DNA from: Solirubrobacter taibaiensis
GTDB taxonomy: Bacteria > Actinomycetota > Thermoleophilia > Solirubrobacterales > Solirubrobacteraceae
Direction: 5' to 3'
Length of the DNA stretch: 64,000 bases
Assembly (NCBI GenBank): GCA_027587225.1
Contig: JAPDDQ010000036.1
Coordinates: 18,671 to 82,670, forward strand
Shown here: positions 1 to 7,372 of the stretch, in pieces
How positions within the stretch are numbered: position 1 is the stretch's first letter
Layout: every line of letters begins with the position of its first letter
Program-made: the position numbers and the translations under genes
Notes under the pieces: generated by a model
Told to the model about the DNA's origin: nothing
Databases searched by the model: none
What the model saw: the letters and a program-made list of their open reading frames with translations, nothing else

Positions 1-959
1 ACGTGCCGGGGACGACGATGCTGGAGAAGATGCAGGCGCTGGAGGCCGACGACCGGCTCCGACGCGTGCTCCTGTTCGAGCCGCGCGGGTCCGCGCCTTT
101 GAGCGGCGACATCGTGTTCGAGTCCGCGCACCCCGAAGCCGACGCCGGCTTCGTGATCATGGAGTCCTCGTCCTACGAGGGCATGTCGGGCACGAACACG
201 ATCAACACCGCCGCCGTGCTGCTGGAGACGGGCGTGATCGAGAAGGTCGAGCCGGTCACCGAGCTCGTCCTGGAGGCGCCGGCCGGCCTGGTGCGCGTGC
301 GGGCATGGGTGAGCGGCGGCGTCGTGGAGCGGATCGAGTTCGAGAACGTCCCGTCCTTCGCGTTGGGGTTGGACGTCCCCGTCGAAGTGCCGGACCTCGG
401 GACGATCTCGGTCGATGTGGCCTACGGCGGCGCGTTCTGCGCGTTCGTCGATGCGGGCGCCTTGGGCTTCTCGATCGTGCCCGACCAGGCACGCGACTTG
501 GCCGAGTTGGGCGAGCGGATCCGCCCATTTGTCAACGAGCAGGTCAACGTCTCGCACCCGCTCATCCCCGAGCTGTCCCACCTGTCCTTCGTGGTGTTCG
601 TTGCGCCGCCGCGGGTCGGCGGCGACGCGCGCCACGCGACGGTCGTCTCCCCCGGGCGCCTGGACCGGTCACCGACAGGCACGGCGACGAGCGCCCGGAT
701 CGCGGTGCTCTCCGCCCGCGGTCAGATGGGCGAGACGTACACGGCTGAAAGCGTCATCGACACGCGCTTCGTGGGCCGGGTCGCCGGCACCACGCGGGTC
801 GGGGACATCGACGCGGTCGTGCCGGCGATCAGCGGGCGGGCTTGGATCACGGGCTTCCACCAGCTCGTCGTCGACCCCACCGACCCGCTCGCCGCGGGCT
901 TCAAGCTCGGCGATACGTGGGGTGCCGGCGACGTCGACGGGTCGCTCAACGTGGCCTGA
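1..959 (+). CDS. Proline racemase / hydroxyproline epimerase-dehydratase family protein, 5' end missing
   Basis: The frame is open to the left edge. The visible protein begins around PGTTMLEK, which in this family follows about 20 residues, so the true start lies outside the window. Family landmarks: MSGTNT at visible residues 61-66, YGGAFCAFVD near 142, DRSPTGTATSAR at 221-232, and ITGFHQLVVDPTDPLAAGF near the C-terminus. The family acts on proline or hydroxyproline through two facing acid/base residues, usually Cys in MCGHG and Cys in DRSPCGTG. Here those positions are Ser and Thr. Thr at the second position is typical of trans-3-hydroxy-L-proline dehydratases and Ser at the first occurs in other subgroups, so the substrate and reaction cannot be assigned. 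The stop overlaps the convergent next gene by 14 nt. Confidence 0.85.
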   Translation, partial: VPGTTMLEKMQALEADDRLRRVLLFEPRGSAPLSGDIVFESAHPEADAGFVIMESSSYEGMSGTNTINTAAVLLETGVIEKVEPVTELVLEAPAGLVRVRAWVSGGVVERIEFENVPSFALGLDVPVEVPDLGTISVDVAYGGAFCAFVDAGALGFSIVPDQARDLAELGERIRPFVNEQVNVSHPLIPELSHLSFVVFVAPPRVGGDARHATVVSPGRLDRSPTGTATSARIAVLSARGQMGETYTAESVIDTRFVGRVAGTTRVGDIDAVVPAISGRAWITGFHQLVVDPTDPLAAGFKLGDTWGAGDVDGSLNVA

Positions 960-2088
960 CGACCGCGGACACGGGGTCCGCGCCCGGCGCGCTGACCCGC
1001 ACCGTGTACCGCTTCGCCGCGCGCACCTTCACGCGCACGGTGTACGTCCCGGCATGGTCGAACACGCGCGTGACCGCGCGCTTACCCACGGCGACGCGAA
1101 CCGTCGCGGGTGCGGACACCGTGACCCGCATCCCGACCCCCAGGCGCCGCACTCGGGTCTTGCGCGGCCGCTCCTTCACCCGCAGGCCCAGGCTCAACCG
1201 GGGCGTCGCGGCGTCGACCGGCTCCGTGTACGCGGACCAGTACGGCTCCCACGCACCCGGCAAGGTCACGACGCGCTCCCCGCCGCAATCGGCCCCGGCG
1301 ACATGGATGCCGTCGCTCTCGGCCCACGCCACACGCGAGCCGTCCGGTGAGAGTGAGGGGCTCGCCGACACGAACGTGTCGGCGGTCTCCAACCCGAGCT
1401 CACAGCGGACCGTCGTCCCGGTGTAGAGCCGCAGCACGACGCGCGTCGGCGCGCCTTCGCTCTCCGCCGAATCGTCGGCGACGACCGCCAGGCGACTGCC
1501 ATCGCGCGAGGCGGCAGCGTCGAAGCCCGTGGCCCAGCTGAGACCCGGGTCGCTGAACCACGGCGCCAGGGTGGAGCCCAGCGTGTACGTGCTGAAGGCG
1601 GTGCCCTCGCTGTCGAAGGAGACGTCGCGGCTCAGCAGGAGCCGCTCGTTGCCGATCCACGACGGCCGGATGAACCCGTCCTGTCCGGCCAGCGCCGCGA
1701 CCGTGGCATCGGTGCCGGTCACGATCGTGGTGACGTCGCCCTCGATTGCCTGGTCGTAGGCGACCCGGGCGCCGTCCGGCGAGAGGCGGACGTGGGTGGG
1801 TGTCTCGGTCGGCGCGTCCTCGTCCGTGGACGTGGCCACCGGGATCACGTTGACGGGCGCACCCGCGGCCGTCCAGCGGTGCACCTGGCCGGTGGCGTCG
1901 GAGGCGGCGAACGTGCCGTCGTCGGCCGCGGAGGGCCACTCGTACCCGCCGCCGCTCGTGAGCTGACGCTGGCTGGTGCCATCCGGCGCCATGCGCCACA
2001 CGTCGCCACCGCGGCGGAACACGATCGAGTCCGCCTGCGCGGCAGGCGCGATCAGCAGGAAGGCGATCAAGACGGCGAGGCGGCGCAT
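946..2088 (-). CDS. Secreted TolB-like beta-propeller protein
   Basis: The 380-aa protein starts with a Sec signal peptide (MRRLAVLIAFLLIAPAAQA, cleavage after AQA). The body carries WD40/TolB-type propeller repeats: VFRRGGDVWRMAPDGTSQRQLT, then LSPDGARVAYD, ASRDGSRLAVVADD and LSPDGSRVAWAESDGIHV. The last 90 residues are a basic, Val-rich beta region (KERPRKTRVRRLGVGMRVTVSAPATV) that may be a separate Ig-like domain. It is predicted to be exported. Its partner is unknown and no Tol-Pal genes are nearby. It ends 14 nt inside the proline-racemase-family gene (convergent) and starts 15 nt from the end of the kinase-like gene, so those two could be co-transcribed. Confidence 0.8.
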   Translation of the reverse strand: MRRLAVLIAFLLIAPAAQADSIVFRRGGDVWRMAPDGTSQRQLTSGGGYEWPSAADDGTFAASDATGQVHRWTAAGAPVNVIPVATSTDEDAPTETPTHVRLSPDGARVAYDQAIEGDVTTIVTGTDATVAALAGQDGFIRPSWIGNERLLLSRDVSFDSEGTAFSTYTLGSTLAPWFSDPGLSWATGFDAAASRDGSRLAVVADDSAESEGAPTRVVLRLYTGTTVRCELGLETADTFVSASPSLSPDGSRVAWAESDGIHVAGADCGGERVVTLPGAWEPYWSAYTEPVDAATPRLSLGLRVKERPRKTRVRRLGVGMRVTVSAPATVRVAVGKRAVTRVFDHAGTYTVRVKVRAAKRYTVRVSAPGADPVSAVVRPR

Positions 2089-2103
2089 CGGACGCGCCCG
2101 AAC

Positions 2104-2721
2104 CTAGCGCGTGCGGCTGAGAGCGGCCCGTTCGATCATCTCCACCACCGCGTCGAGCGGGATCGCGGTGGCATCGATGGTCAGGTGATAGAGGTGCGGA
2201 TCGCGTGGATCGGCGTGGTAGAAGTGCCGCACGTAGGCCTCGCGGGCACGGTCGGTCTCGTCCAGCCGCTTCTCCACCTCGGCGCTCTCGCCGTCGCCGA
2301 GTCGCACGGCCTGCTCGATCCGGCGGTCACGGGGGCCGTCGAGGCGCACGTGCAGTGAGCGCGGGTCGTCGTGCAGCACGAGCGCCGCGGCCCGGCCCAG
2401 CACGACCAGGTCGCCGGTCGCGGCGTGCTCGCGGATCACGTCCTCCGTGGTGCGCCGGTACGCCTCCTCATCGACCGCGTCCGGTGCCGTCTCGGCGCCG
2501 AACGCAAGCCCGATCGGCGCGAGCATCGTCGCCATCCGCGAGAGCACACCGCCGATCGACTCGTCGCGAGCGGCGGCCTCGTCGAGCGGCATCGCCAGCC
2601 GTTGCGCAACCTCCGCCGGCAACGCACGATCGAGGAACGGCACGCCGAGTCGCTCGGCGAGTTTCGGCCCCACCAGCGCCCCGCCGGCGCCGTAGGCCGC
2701 GGAGACGGTCACGATGGTCAT
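2104..2721 (-). CDS. Cytidylate kinase-like family protein
   Basis: This 205-aa protein opens with MTIVTVSAAYGAGGALVGPKLAERLGVPFLDRAL, matching the N-terminal nucleotide-binding start and the following FxDR element of the cytidylate-kinase-like family (Pfam Cytidylate_kin2). Later features are GDLVVLGRAAALVLHDDP, where many members have VIVGRGA, and LHVRLDGPRDRRIEQAVRL with DETDRAREAYVRHFYHADPRDPHLYHLTID, the usual family C-terminus. The P-loop is a variant (SAAYGAGGALVG instead of GxxGxGKS). A canonical cmk sits in ribosomal-maturation contexts and is not expected here. The true substrate of this subfamily is unknown to me. It is divergent from the next gene, with a small palindrome between them. 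Confidence 0.75.
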   Translation of the reverse strand: MTIVTVSAAYGAGGALVGPKLAERLGVPFLDRALPAEVAQRLAMPLDEAAARDESIGGVLSRMATMLAPIGLAFGAETAPDAVDEEAYRRTTEDVIREHAATGDLVVLGRAAALVLHDDPRSLHVRLDGPRDRRIEQAVRLGDGESAEVEKRLDETDRAREAYVRHFYHADPRDPHLYHLTIDATAIPLDAVVEMIERAALSRTR

Positions 2722-2748
2722 GGCCTCGTTCTACCCATGCGGAGGCGA

Positions 2749-2764
2749 GTTAGGGTCACCTAAC
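2749..2764. promoter_or_regulatory. Small inverted repeat GTTAGG-N4-CCTAAC between divergent genes
   Basis: The 67-bp gap between the cytidylate-kinase-like gene and the SirB1-like gene contains GTTAGGGTCACCTAAC, a perfect 6-bp inverted repeat with a 4-bp spacer. Its position between two divergent starts suits an operator. The half-sites resemble DtxR/IdeR-type TTAGG words, but the spacing is shorter than in those boxes, so no regulator can be named. Confidence 0.35.
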
Positions 2765-2788
2765 AAATCCTGATAGCGTTGGTCGGAA

Positions 2789-3358
2789 ATGGAAGGCTTC
2801 ACTCGGCTCGCATGCGGCGGCTGCCCTCCGGTCGCCGACATTCTGCTCTCGCTCGCGTCGGAGTTCCGAGCGGTGGACCCGTCCGCCGCCGACGCCCGGC
2901 TCGACGAGCTCGCCCTCCCGCTGTTCGGCCTCGCCGGCGGGGATCTCCGGACTGCCGCGGCGCAACTCGCCTCGATCCTGGACACCGACCCCGGCTTCGA
3001 CGCCGACCGCGCGAGCGTCGCGGGCCTCTGGCTCGACGCGGCGCTCGAGTCCCGTTCCGGCCACCCGCTCGTGCTTGCCGCGATCGCGTGCGAGGTCGGC
3101 CGCCGTGCGGGGCTGAACGTGCACGTGCTTTCCGCGCCGACGGGCTGGTACGCCGGGCTGGGCGACGGCGACCGGCTGTGGCTGGTCGACGCCACGATGG
3201 ACGGCTCGAAGGCCGACCCTTGGAGTTTGAGAAGGCACTGCGCGCACGAGTTGGCCTTCGCGGCACTCCTCGGGCTGTCCGAGCGCTACGAGCGGGTCGG
3301 CGACCGTCAGCGCGCCGGCCGCGCAGCGTTGCTGCGCAGCCGGCTGCCTTTGCGTTAG
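2789..3358 (+). CDS. SirB1-like transglutaminase-fold protein
   Basis: The protein has 189 aa. The region SGHPLVLAAIACEVGRRAGLNVHVLSAPTGWYAGLGDGDRLWLVDA matches the core of the SirB1/transglutaminase-like family (Transglut_core2), in which PLSLGILYLEVARRLGL is followed by PGHFLVR and a conserved Asp. The classical catalytic triad is not complete here: there is Ala-Cys in IACEV, but the family His position reads Trp-Tyr (TGWYAG). Enzymatic activity is therefore doubtful. The N-terminal half is an alpha-helical region, and the C-terminal TPR repeats of longer SirB1 proteins are missing. The last 4 nt overlap the end of the convergent methyltransferase gene. Confidence 0.6.
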   Translation: MEGFTRLACGGCPPVADILLSLASEFRAVDPSAADARLDELALPLFGLAGGDLRTAAAQLASILDTDPGFDADRASVAGLWLDAALESRSGHPLVLAAIACEVGRRAGLNVHVLSAPTGWYAGLGDGDRLWLVDATMDGSKADPWSLRRHCAHELAFAALLGLSERYERVGDRQRAGRAALLRSRLPLR

Positions 3359-4062
3359 CGCGCTACGGCGATCATGCGCGGGGCGCCGAGCTCGTACGGG
3401 CCGTCGTCTCCGCGCAGCTCGACGTGCTCGAACCCGGCGGCGTTGAGCATCCGCACGACCTCGCCGGTCGTGTGGATGAAGTACGCCGCCCGCCCGTGTT
3501 CGGTCGTGCCATTCTCGGTGAACACGGAGTCGACCTCGAGCCGGCTCTCACTCGGCCGGTAGGTGCGGTTCGAGCGCATCGTGATGCCGGCGAACTCGTA
3601 CTCGGACTCGCCCGTCGCCAGGCGCGGGAGCATCGACTCCGCGACCGCGCCGGATTCGAGCACGAGCGTCCCGCCCGGCTTGACGACGCGCCGCAGCCCT
3701 TGGAGCGCCCGGACGGTGTCGGGCGGTGTGAGGTAGCCGAAGCTGTTGCCCCAGCTCAGCACCGCGTCGAACGGGCCGATGTCCGGCAGCGCCCGCAGGT
3801 CTCCCTGCATCAACCGCAGGCCCGGCGGCGCGAGCGCCAGCGCGCCCGGTGCGATGTCGATGCCCGTGACCTGATGGCCGACCTCGACCAGCCTGCGGCT
3901 CAGCCGGCCGTCGCCGCACGGGACGTCCAGCACCGACCCAGGCGGCAACAGCGACTCCACGATCGCGAAGTCGCGCTCCAGCATCGCCTCGCCGGCCGCC
4001 TGCCAAAAGCGCGCGGCCAGCCCCTCATGGAACCCTACGAACCAGTCGTCGGGAACTCGCAT
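3355..4062 (-). CDS. Class I SAM-dependent methyltransferase
   Basis: The 235-aa protein carries a Rossmann SAM-binding core: GSVLDVPCGDGRLSRRLVEVG (motif I, residues about 42-62), VTGIDIAPGALALA (motif II, acidic residue after strand 2), GDLRALPDIGPFDAVLSWGNSFGYL (motifs III and IV) and VVKPGGTLVLESG (motif VI). The rest is a beta-rich C-terminal part ending in GAPRMIAVAR. The family methylates small molecules or proteins, and nothing in the sequence gives the substrate. The start ATG at 4062 is supported by the alignment of motif I to the usual distance from the N-terminus. A 12-bp palindrome lies 13 bp upstream. Confidence 0.85.
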   Translation of the reverse strand: MRVPDDWFVGFHEGLAARFWQAAGEAMLERDFAIVESLLPPGSVLDVPCGDGRLSRRLVEVGHQVTGIDIAPGALALAPPGLRLMQGDLRALPDIGPFDAVLSWGNSFGYLTPPDTVRALQGLRRVVKPGGTLVLESGAVAESMLPRLATGESEYEFAGITMRSNRTYRPSESRLEVDSVFTENGTTEHGRAAYFIHTTGEVVRMLNAAGFEHVELRGDDGPYELGAPRMIAVAR

Positions 4063-4074
4063 TTCGTATGAAAC

Positions 4075-4086
4075 CTCCGTACGGAG
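4075..4086. promoter_or_regulatory. 12-bp perfect palindrome CTCCGTACGGAG upstream of the methyltransferase
   Basis: CTCCGTACGGAG is self-complementary without a spacer and lies in the 49-bp gap between the divergent methyltransferase and HhH-GPD-like genes. It could be a TetR-type operator or chance in high-GC DNA. No regulator is adjacent. Confidence 0.25.
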
Positions 4087-4111
4087 ATGGACAGGGCGTG
4101 AGGTACAGCCC

Positions 4112-4822
4112 GTGTCAGCCGTCGGCGGTGATGAAGTGTGGGGTGATGATCAGCAGAGGCGTCAATTGAGCAAGGTACCGGCGCTCGCCCGCGTTGTCGA
4201 GCATGCCGCTGTACTCGGGAATCCCGACTCGTGGGAGCGCGCTGCGCCCCAGACCGACGTGCTGCTGGCGATGATCGACGCCGTCTGGTCGATCGGCGTC
4301 CGCGCCGGCGGCGTCGCCAACGTGCTCGCCCGGTACCTCGAGCTGCGCGGCGACGCGGTGCACACGTGCGCGGATTTCGTGGCGTGGGTGGATGGGCTGG
4401 GCGGCCCGGAGGCGTTCGCCGACGCCGTGCGCAACCGGCAGCGCACCTCGACCACCAACGGGATCTTGAAGGCCGAGGCCGTGTATCGGCAGGCCGCGAT
4501 GCTCGCTTCGGAGGGTGTGGTGGACGTGTCGGGATTGACCGAGTCGGTACGGGAGCGCTGGGTGTTGGTGCCGGGCTCGAAGTCCGGCACGTCGTGGGAC
4601 GCGCTGCTGCTCGTGATGGGTGAGGAGACCGTGAAGGCCGACCGGATGCTGCGGCGCTTCTGCGCCGCGGCGCTGGGGACGACGGAGTCGCGGGTGAGTG
4701 CGAAGCGGGCGCACGCGCTGGTGGTGGCGGCCGCGGCTGAGCTCGGCGTTTCGGCTCGGGCCCTAGACGGAGCGATCTGGGCCTATGAAAGCGCTCGTCG
4801 CCCCGGCGAACCCCGCCAGTAA
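4112..4822 (+). CDS. Hypothetical protein resembling the HhH-GPD DNA-glycosylase superfamily
   Basis: The 236-aa protein uses GTG as the tentative start. A second GTG in VWGDDQQ, 9 codons in, is possible. The C-terminal half reads GSKSGTSWDALLLVMGEETVKADRMLRRFCAAALG, then AHALVVAAAAELGVSARALDGAIWAYES. This resembles a family whose conserved words are GxGSGxSW, LxxAGxxxVKPDRMxxRF and LDHAIWxYQS, related to the endonuclease III-like helix-hairpin-helix fold. I do not see the catalytic Lys/Asp pair or Fe-S cysteines of active glycosylases, so a repair role is not shown. It stands alone on the plus strand, and a small hairpin at 4836-4850 follows the stop. Confidence 0.5.
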   Translation: MSAVGGDEVWGDDQQRRQLSKVPALARVVEHAAVLGNPDSWERAAPQTDVLLAMIDAVWSIGVRAGGVANVLARYLELRGDAVHTCADFVAWVDGLGGPEAFADAVRNRQRTSTTNGILKAEAVYRQAAMLASEGVVDVSGLTESVRERWVLVPGSKSGTSWDALLLVMGEETVKADRMLRRFCAAALGTTESRVSAKRAHALVVAAAAELGVSARALDGAIWAYESARRPGEPRQ

Positions 4823-4835
4823 GGAGGGTGGGTCC

Positions 4836-4850
4836 TTTCGCGCGGCGAAA
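4836..4850 (+). terminator. Weak terminator-like hairpin after the HhH-GPD-like gene
   Basis: TTTCGC-GCG-GCGAAA forms a 6-bp stem with a 3-nt loop 14 nt after the stop. There is no T-tract, so a terminator role is tentative. The rest of the gap to 4960 shows no gene I can support. Confidence 0.3.
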
Positions 4851-4960
4851 CGATCATTCCCCTTGCCACGCGAGAGTCGACTTTTACGCCCTATAGGGGT
4901 ACAAACTCGCACCTCGCGTGTCACGACCGATCACGCTTGCTCGTTCGTGGTCGCCTCGTG

Positions 4961-5098
4961 GTGAACGCCTGAGCGTTCGCTCAGTCCGGGGAACCCGGCT
5001 CACCCGCCCAAAGCACGCCCGCCCGGACGGGTCAAGTAACTCGTACGCAAAGCACGAGTTACTTGACGCGGCGGACAGCGGGCGTGCTCGCCGTTCCC
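4961..5098 (-). repeat. Dispersed hairpin element, copy 1 (about 138 bp)
   Basis: Read on the minus strand this segment matches 47629-47764 on the plus strand at roughly 85% identity over its whole length (hand alignment, one or two 1-bp gaps). It contains a 14-bp perfect stem, GTCAAGTAACTCGT paired with ACGAGTTACTTGAC, around a 9-nt loop (5031-5067). A conserved GGGCGGGCGTGCT stretch follows, then a second small hairpin GAACGC-TCAG-GCGTTC. The stem differs from the other copy by a compensatory change (T-A here, A-T there). Its proximal end contributes the last codons and TAA of the alpha/beta hydrolase gene. Similarity stops abruptly at both ends. No ORF is encoded. Confidence 0.8.
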
Positions 5099-5784
5099 GC
5101 CAACAAGACCCGAGCGACCGCCGAAGGATCATCCCAGGTCGGAACGTGCCCACACCCGTCCAGATAGAACTCCCGAGCGGACTCAGGGACCACCGACGGC
5201 CGCGAAACGAGCCGATCATCCGAGCACCAGGCGAGCGTGACCGGCACCTCAATGTCCGCGAGCCCCTCAAAGCGCCCCGCCCGCATCCCCCGGTTCGCGG
5301 CCTCGAACCCGGGCGCGTCCGCATAGGCCCGCACGAGCCGCAACGCGTCCTCGTACGGCACGCGCTCCGGATGCGCCACCGTCCCGAGCAACGCTCCACG
5401 GCGCCCCCGCTCGCTCCGCAACACCCGCGGCAGCACCGGCGCCAACCCCCGCGCGGCGAGCCGAGCCACAGATCGTTTCGGCGCGAGCGGCGCAGACCAC
5501 AGCCCAGCCGGCGCGATCGCCGTCACCGACCGCGCCCAGCCCGCCAAAGCCATCTCCAGCGCGACCCAGCCACCCAAGGAGATCCCCGCCACGTCGAACT
5601 CCTCCGGCAACTGCTCCCGCAGCGCCGTAGCGAGCTCCACCGGCGTGACCGACTCACCGGCCAACGGCGGCGCAGCCCCGAACCCGGGCATGTCGACCGC
5701 CATCACGTCCTCACCCAACAAGGGCAGCACGGGGTCCCAGACGCGGTGGTCCGCGCCGAGCGGATGCAGCAGGACGAGCGTCAA
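5059..5784 (-). CDS. Alpha/beta hydrolase
   Basis: This 241-aa alpha/beta-hydrolase-fold protein starts with the usual VLLHPLGADHRVWDPVLPLL (oxyanion-hole HPLG). The nucleophile elbow is GISLGGWVAL with Ser near residue 88, an acid loop follows at TLAWCSDDRLVSRPSV, and the catalytic His is in GCGHVPTWDDP. The start is TTG, overlapping the stop of the upstream small membrane protein gene (TTGA), so it is the last gene of the lipid operon. The final residues TASTPAVRRVK and the TAA stop fall inside the dispersed hairpin element, so the native C-terminus may have been replaced when the element arrived. Substrate unknown. Confidence 0.85.
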   Translation of the reverse strand: MTLVLLHPLGADHRVWDPVLPLLGEDVMAVDMPGFGAAPPLAGESVTPVELATALREQLPEEFDVAGISLGGWVALEMALAGWARSVTAIAPAGLWSAPLAPKRSVARLAARGLAPVLPRVLRSERGRRGALLGTVAHPERVPYEDALRLVRAYADAPGFEAANRGMRAGRFEGLADIEVPVTLAWCSDDRLVSRPSVVPESAREFYLDGCGHVPTWDDPSAVARVLLAGTASTPAVRRVK

Positions 5785-6134
5785 GAACGCACGAGAATCA
5801 ACGCCGTCAGCACGGCAGACCCGCCCGCGACCGCGGCGGTCTTGGGGGCCGCGCCGCCGGGAAGGCCGCCGCGTCCGATCGCTGTCGACACCACGTCGCT
5901 GACGTCGCCGGCGATCGAGGCCGCCAGCAACGGCTTCACCGGCGCGTCGTTCAGGACCGCGGCGATGGCCAGGGCGTGCAGCCCGATCTCGCGCGTGCCG
6001 AGCGCTCGCAGGGCCACCCGCGACGCATCGTCCAGCGGCCCGAGCCAGGACTTGGTGATCTTGTCCGGGGCGAGGAGTAGCCCCGCGCCGTACGCGACCC
6101 GGAACCCCAACACACCCAGCGCAGCGCGCTTCAT
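5781..6134 (-). CDS. Small integral membrane protein of the lipid operon
   Basis: The protein has 117 aa. I chose the ATG at 6134 because it overlaps the stop of the methyltransferase gene as ATGA and gives a hydrophobic start (MKRAALGVLGFRVAYGAGLLL). Three to four hydrophobic segments are visible: FRVAYGAGLLLA, IGLHALAIAAVL, PLLAASIAGDVSDVV and AVAGGSAVLTALILV. It resembles small membrane proteins of the DUF4267 type, by general appearance only. Position inside the FAD oxidase / DUF1365 / CFA-like operon suggests a role at the membrane with modified fatty acids, but there is no direct evidence. Confidence 0.65.
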   Translation of the reverse strand: MKRAALGVLGFRVAYGAGLLLAPDKITKSWLGPLDDASRVALRALGTREIGLHALAIAAVLNDAPVKPLLAASIAGDVSDVVSTAIGRGGLPGGAAPKTAAVAGGSAVLTALILVRS

Positions 6135-7372
6135 ACCGCCACCTCGGACATGACGGCCGGCGTCGCGCAGGCCTCGGCGGTGGCCAGGTGCCCGCGCCAG
6201 CGCGGCTTGCCGAGCACGATCTGCACGCTGCCGATCCGCCGTTCGGTGAAGCCCGCCTCGCAGAAGCTCAGGTACAGGCGCCACAGCCGCAGGAAGCGCT
6301 GGTCGTATCCGAGCGCGCGGATCTGCTCCTCGGACACGTCCACGTTCGCGCGCCAGCGGCGCAGCGTCTCGGCGTAGTGCGGCGTGATGTCCTCGAGGTC
6401 GACCATCCGGAAGTCGCTCCGGCGTGCGACGTTGCGCGCGATCACCTCGACGGACGGCAGGCAGCCGTTCGGGAAGATCAGCGAGTTCATGAACGACCGC
6501 TGCGCCTTCTCGACGTCGTACAGGCGGTCGTCGATGGTGATCGCCTGCAGCGCCATGACGCCTTCGGGCCGCAGCAGTGCGGCACAGCGCTCGAAGTAGG
6601 TGCCGAAGTCCTTCCAGCCGACGGCCTCGATCATCTCGATCGAGACGAGCTTGTCGTACTGCCCCTCGAGCTCGCGATAGTCCTGCAACAGCACCGTGAC
6701 GCGGTCTTCCAACCCGGCGGCGCGCACCCGCTCCAGCGCCAGTTCACGCTGCTCGCGCGACAGCGTGGTGGTCGTCACGCGGCACCCGCGCGTCGCGGCG
6801 GCATGCACCGCGAAGCCGCCCCAGCCGGTCCCGATCTCCAGGACGTGGTCGCCGGGCCCGAGGTCGAGCTTGTCGCAGATGCGATCCAGCTTGGCCCGTG
6901 ACGCCTCGGCCAGCGTGGTCTCGCGCGTCTCGAAGATCGCGGCCGAGTACATCATCGTCTCGTCGAGCATCAGCTCGAACAGGTCGTTGCCGAGGTCGTA
7001 GTGCGCGGCGATGTCCTCGCGAGCGCGCAACGGCGTGTTGCGCACGAGGAACGACCGGCCGCGCTGCCAGGGCTCGCGCACGGGCGTCATCGCGCGCCGG
7101 ACCCGGTCGATTCCGTCCAGGTTGCGCGCCGCGACCTCGATCACGGCGGTCACGTCGGGCGAGTCCCAGAGCCCGTCCACGTAGGTCTGGGCCATCCCCT
7201 TCCCGCCGCGCGCGAGCGCGACGAACACCGCCGGGTCATGCACGACGACGGTCGCTTGGGGGGAGCCGGAGCCGAACACGCGGCGCGAGGGACCCTCCAC
7301 CAGCGTCAGCTGGCCGGACTCGATGCGCTCCAGCAGCGCGACGACGAGCCTGCGGGCGACACGTTCGATCAT
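6131..7372 (-). CDS. Cyclopropane-fatty-acyl-phospholipid synthase-like methyltransferase
   Basis: The protein has 413 aa from the ATG at 7372, which overlaps the DUF1365 stop (TGATG). The N-terminal domain (about 1-100, GLWDSPDVTAVIEVAARN) matches CFA/mycolic acid synthases. The methyltransferase core follows: AHYDLGNDLFELMLDETMMYSAAIF, then HVLEIGTGWGGFAVHAA (SAM motif I) and VSIEMIEAVGWKDFGTYF, the EMxExVG catalytic region, then SLIFPNGCLPS and a C-terminal ALGYDQRFLRLWRLYLSFCEAGF. The family transfers a methyl or methylene group from SAM to the double bond of membrane lipid acyl chains. Operon context with DUF1365 and an amine-oxidase-like flavoprotein is a recurrent three-gene set in bacteria, linked in some to unusual fatty acids. 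Confidence 0.9.
   Translation of the reverse strand: MIERVARRLVVALLERIESGQLTLVEGPSRRVFGSGSPQATVVVHDPAVFVALARGGKGMAQTYVDGLWDSPDVTAVIEVAARNLDGIDRVRRAMTPVREPWQRGRSFLVRNTPLRAREDIAAHYDLGNDLFELMLDETMMYSAAIFETRETTLAEASRAKLDRICDKLDLGPGDHVLEIGTGWGGFAVHAAATRGCRVTTTTLSREQRELALERVRAAGLEDRVTVLLQDYRELEGQYDKLVSIEMIEAVGWKDFGTYFERCAALLRPEGVMALQAITIDDRLYDVEKAQRSFMNSLIFPNGCLPSVEVIARNVARRSDFRMVDLEDITPHYAETLRRWRANVDVSEEQIRALGYDQRFLRLWRLYLSFCEAGFTERRIGSVQIVLGKPRWRGHLATAEACATPAVMSEVAV

Noticed and set aside
2749..2764. Assignment of the GTTAGG-N4-CCTAAC palindrome as an IdeR/DtxR iron box
   Set aside because: The words are similar, but the spacing between TTAGG and CCTAA is 4 instead of 9 and no iron gene is adjacent.
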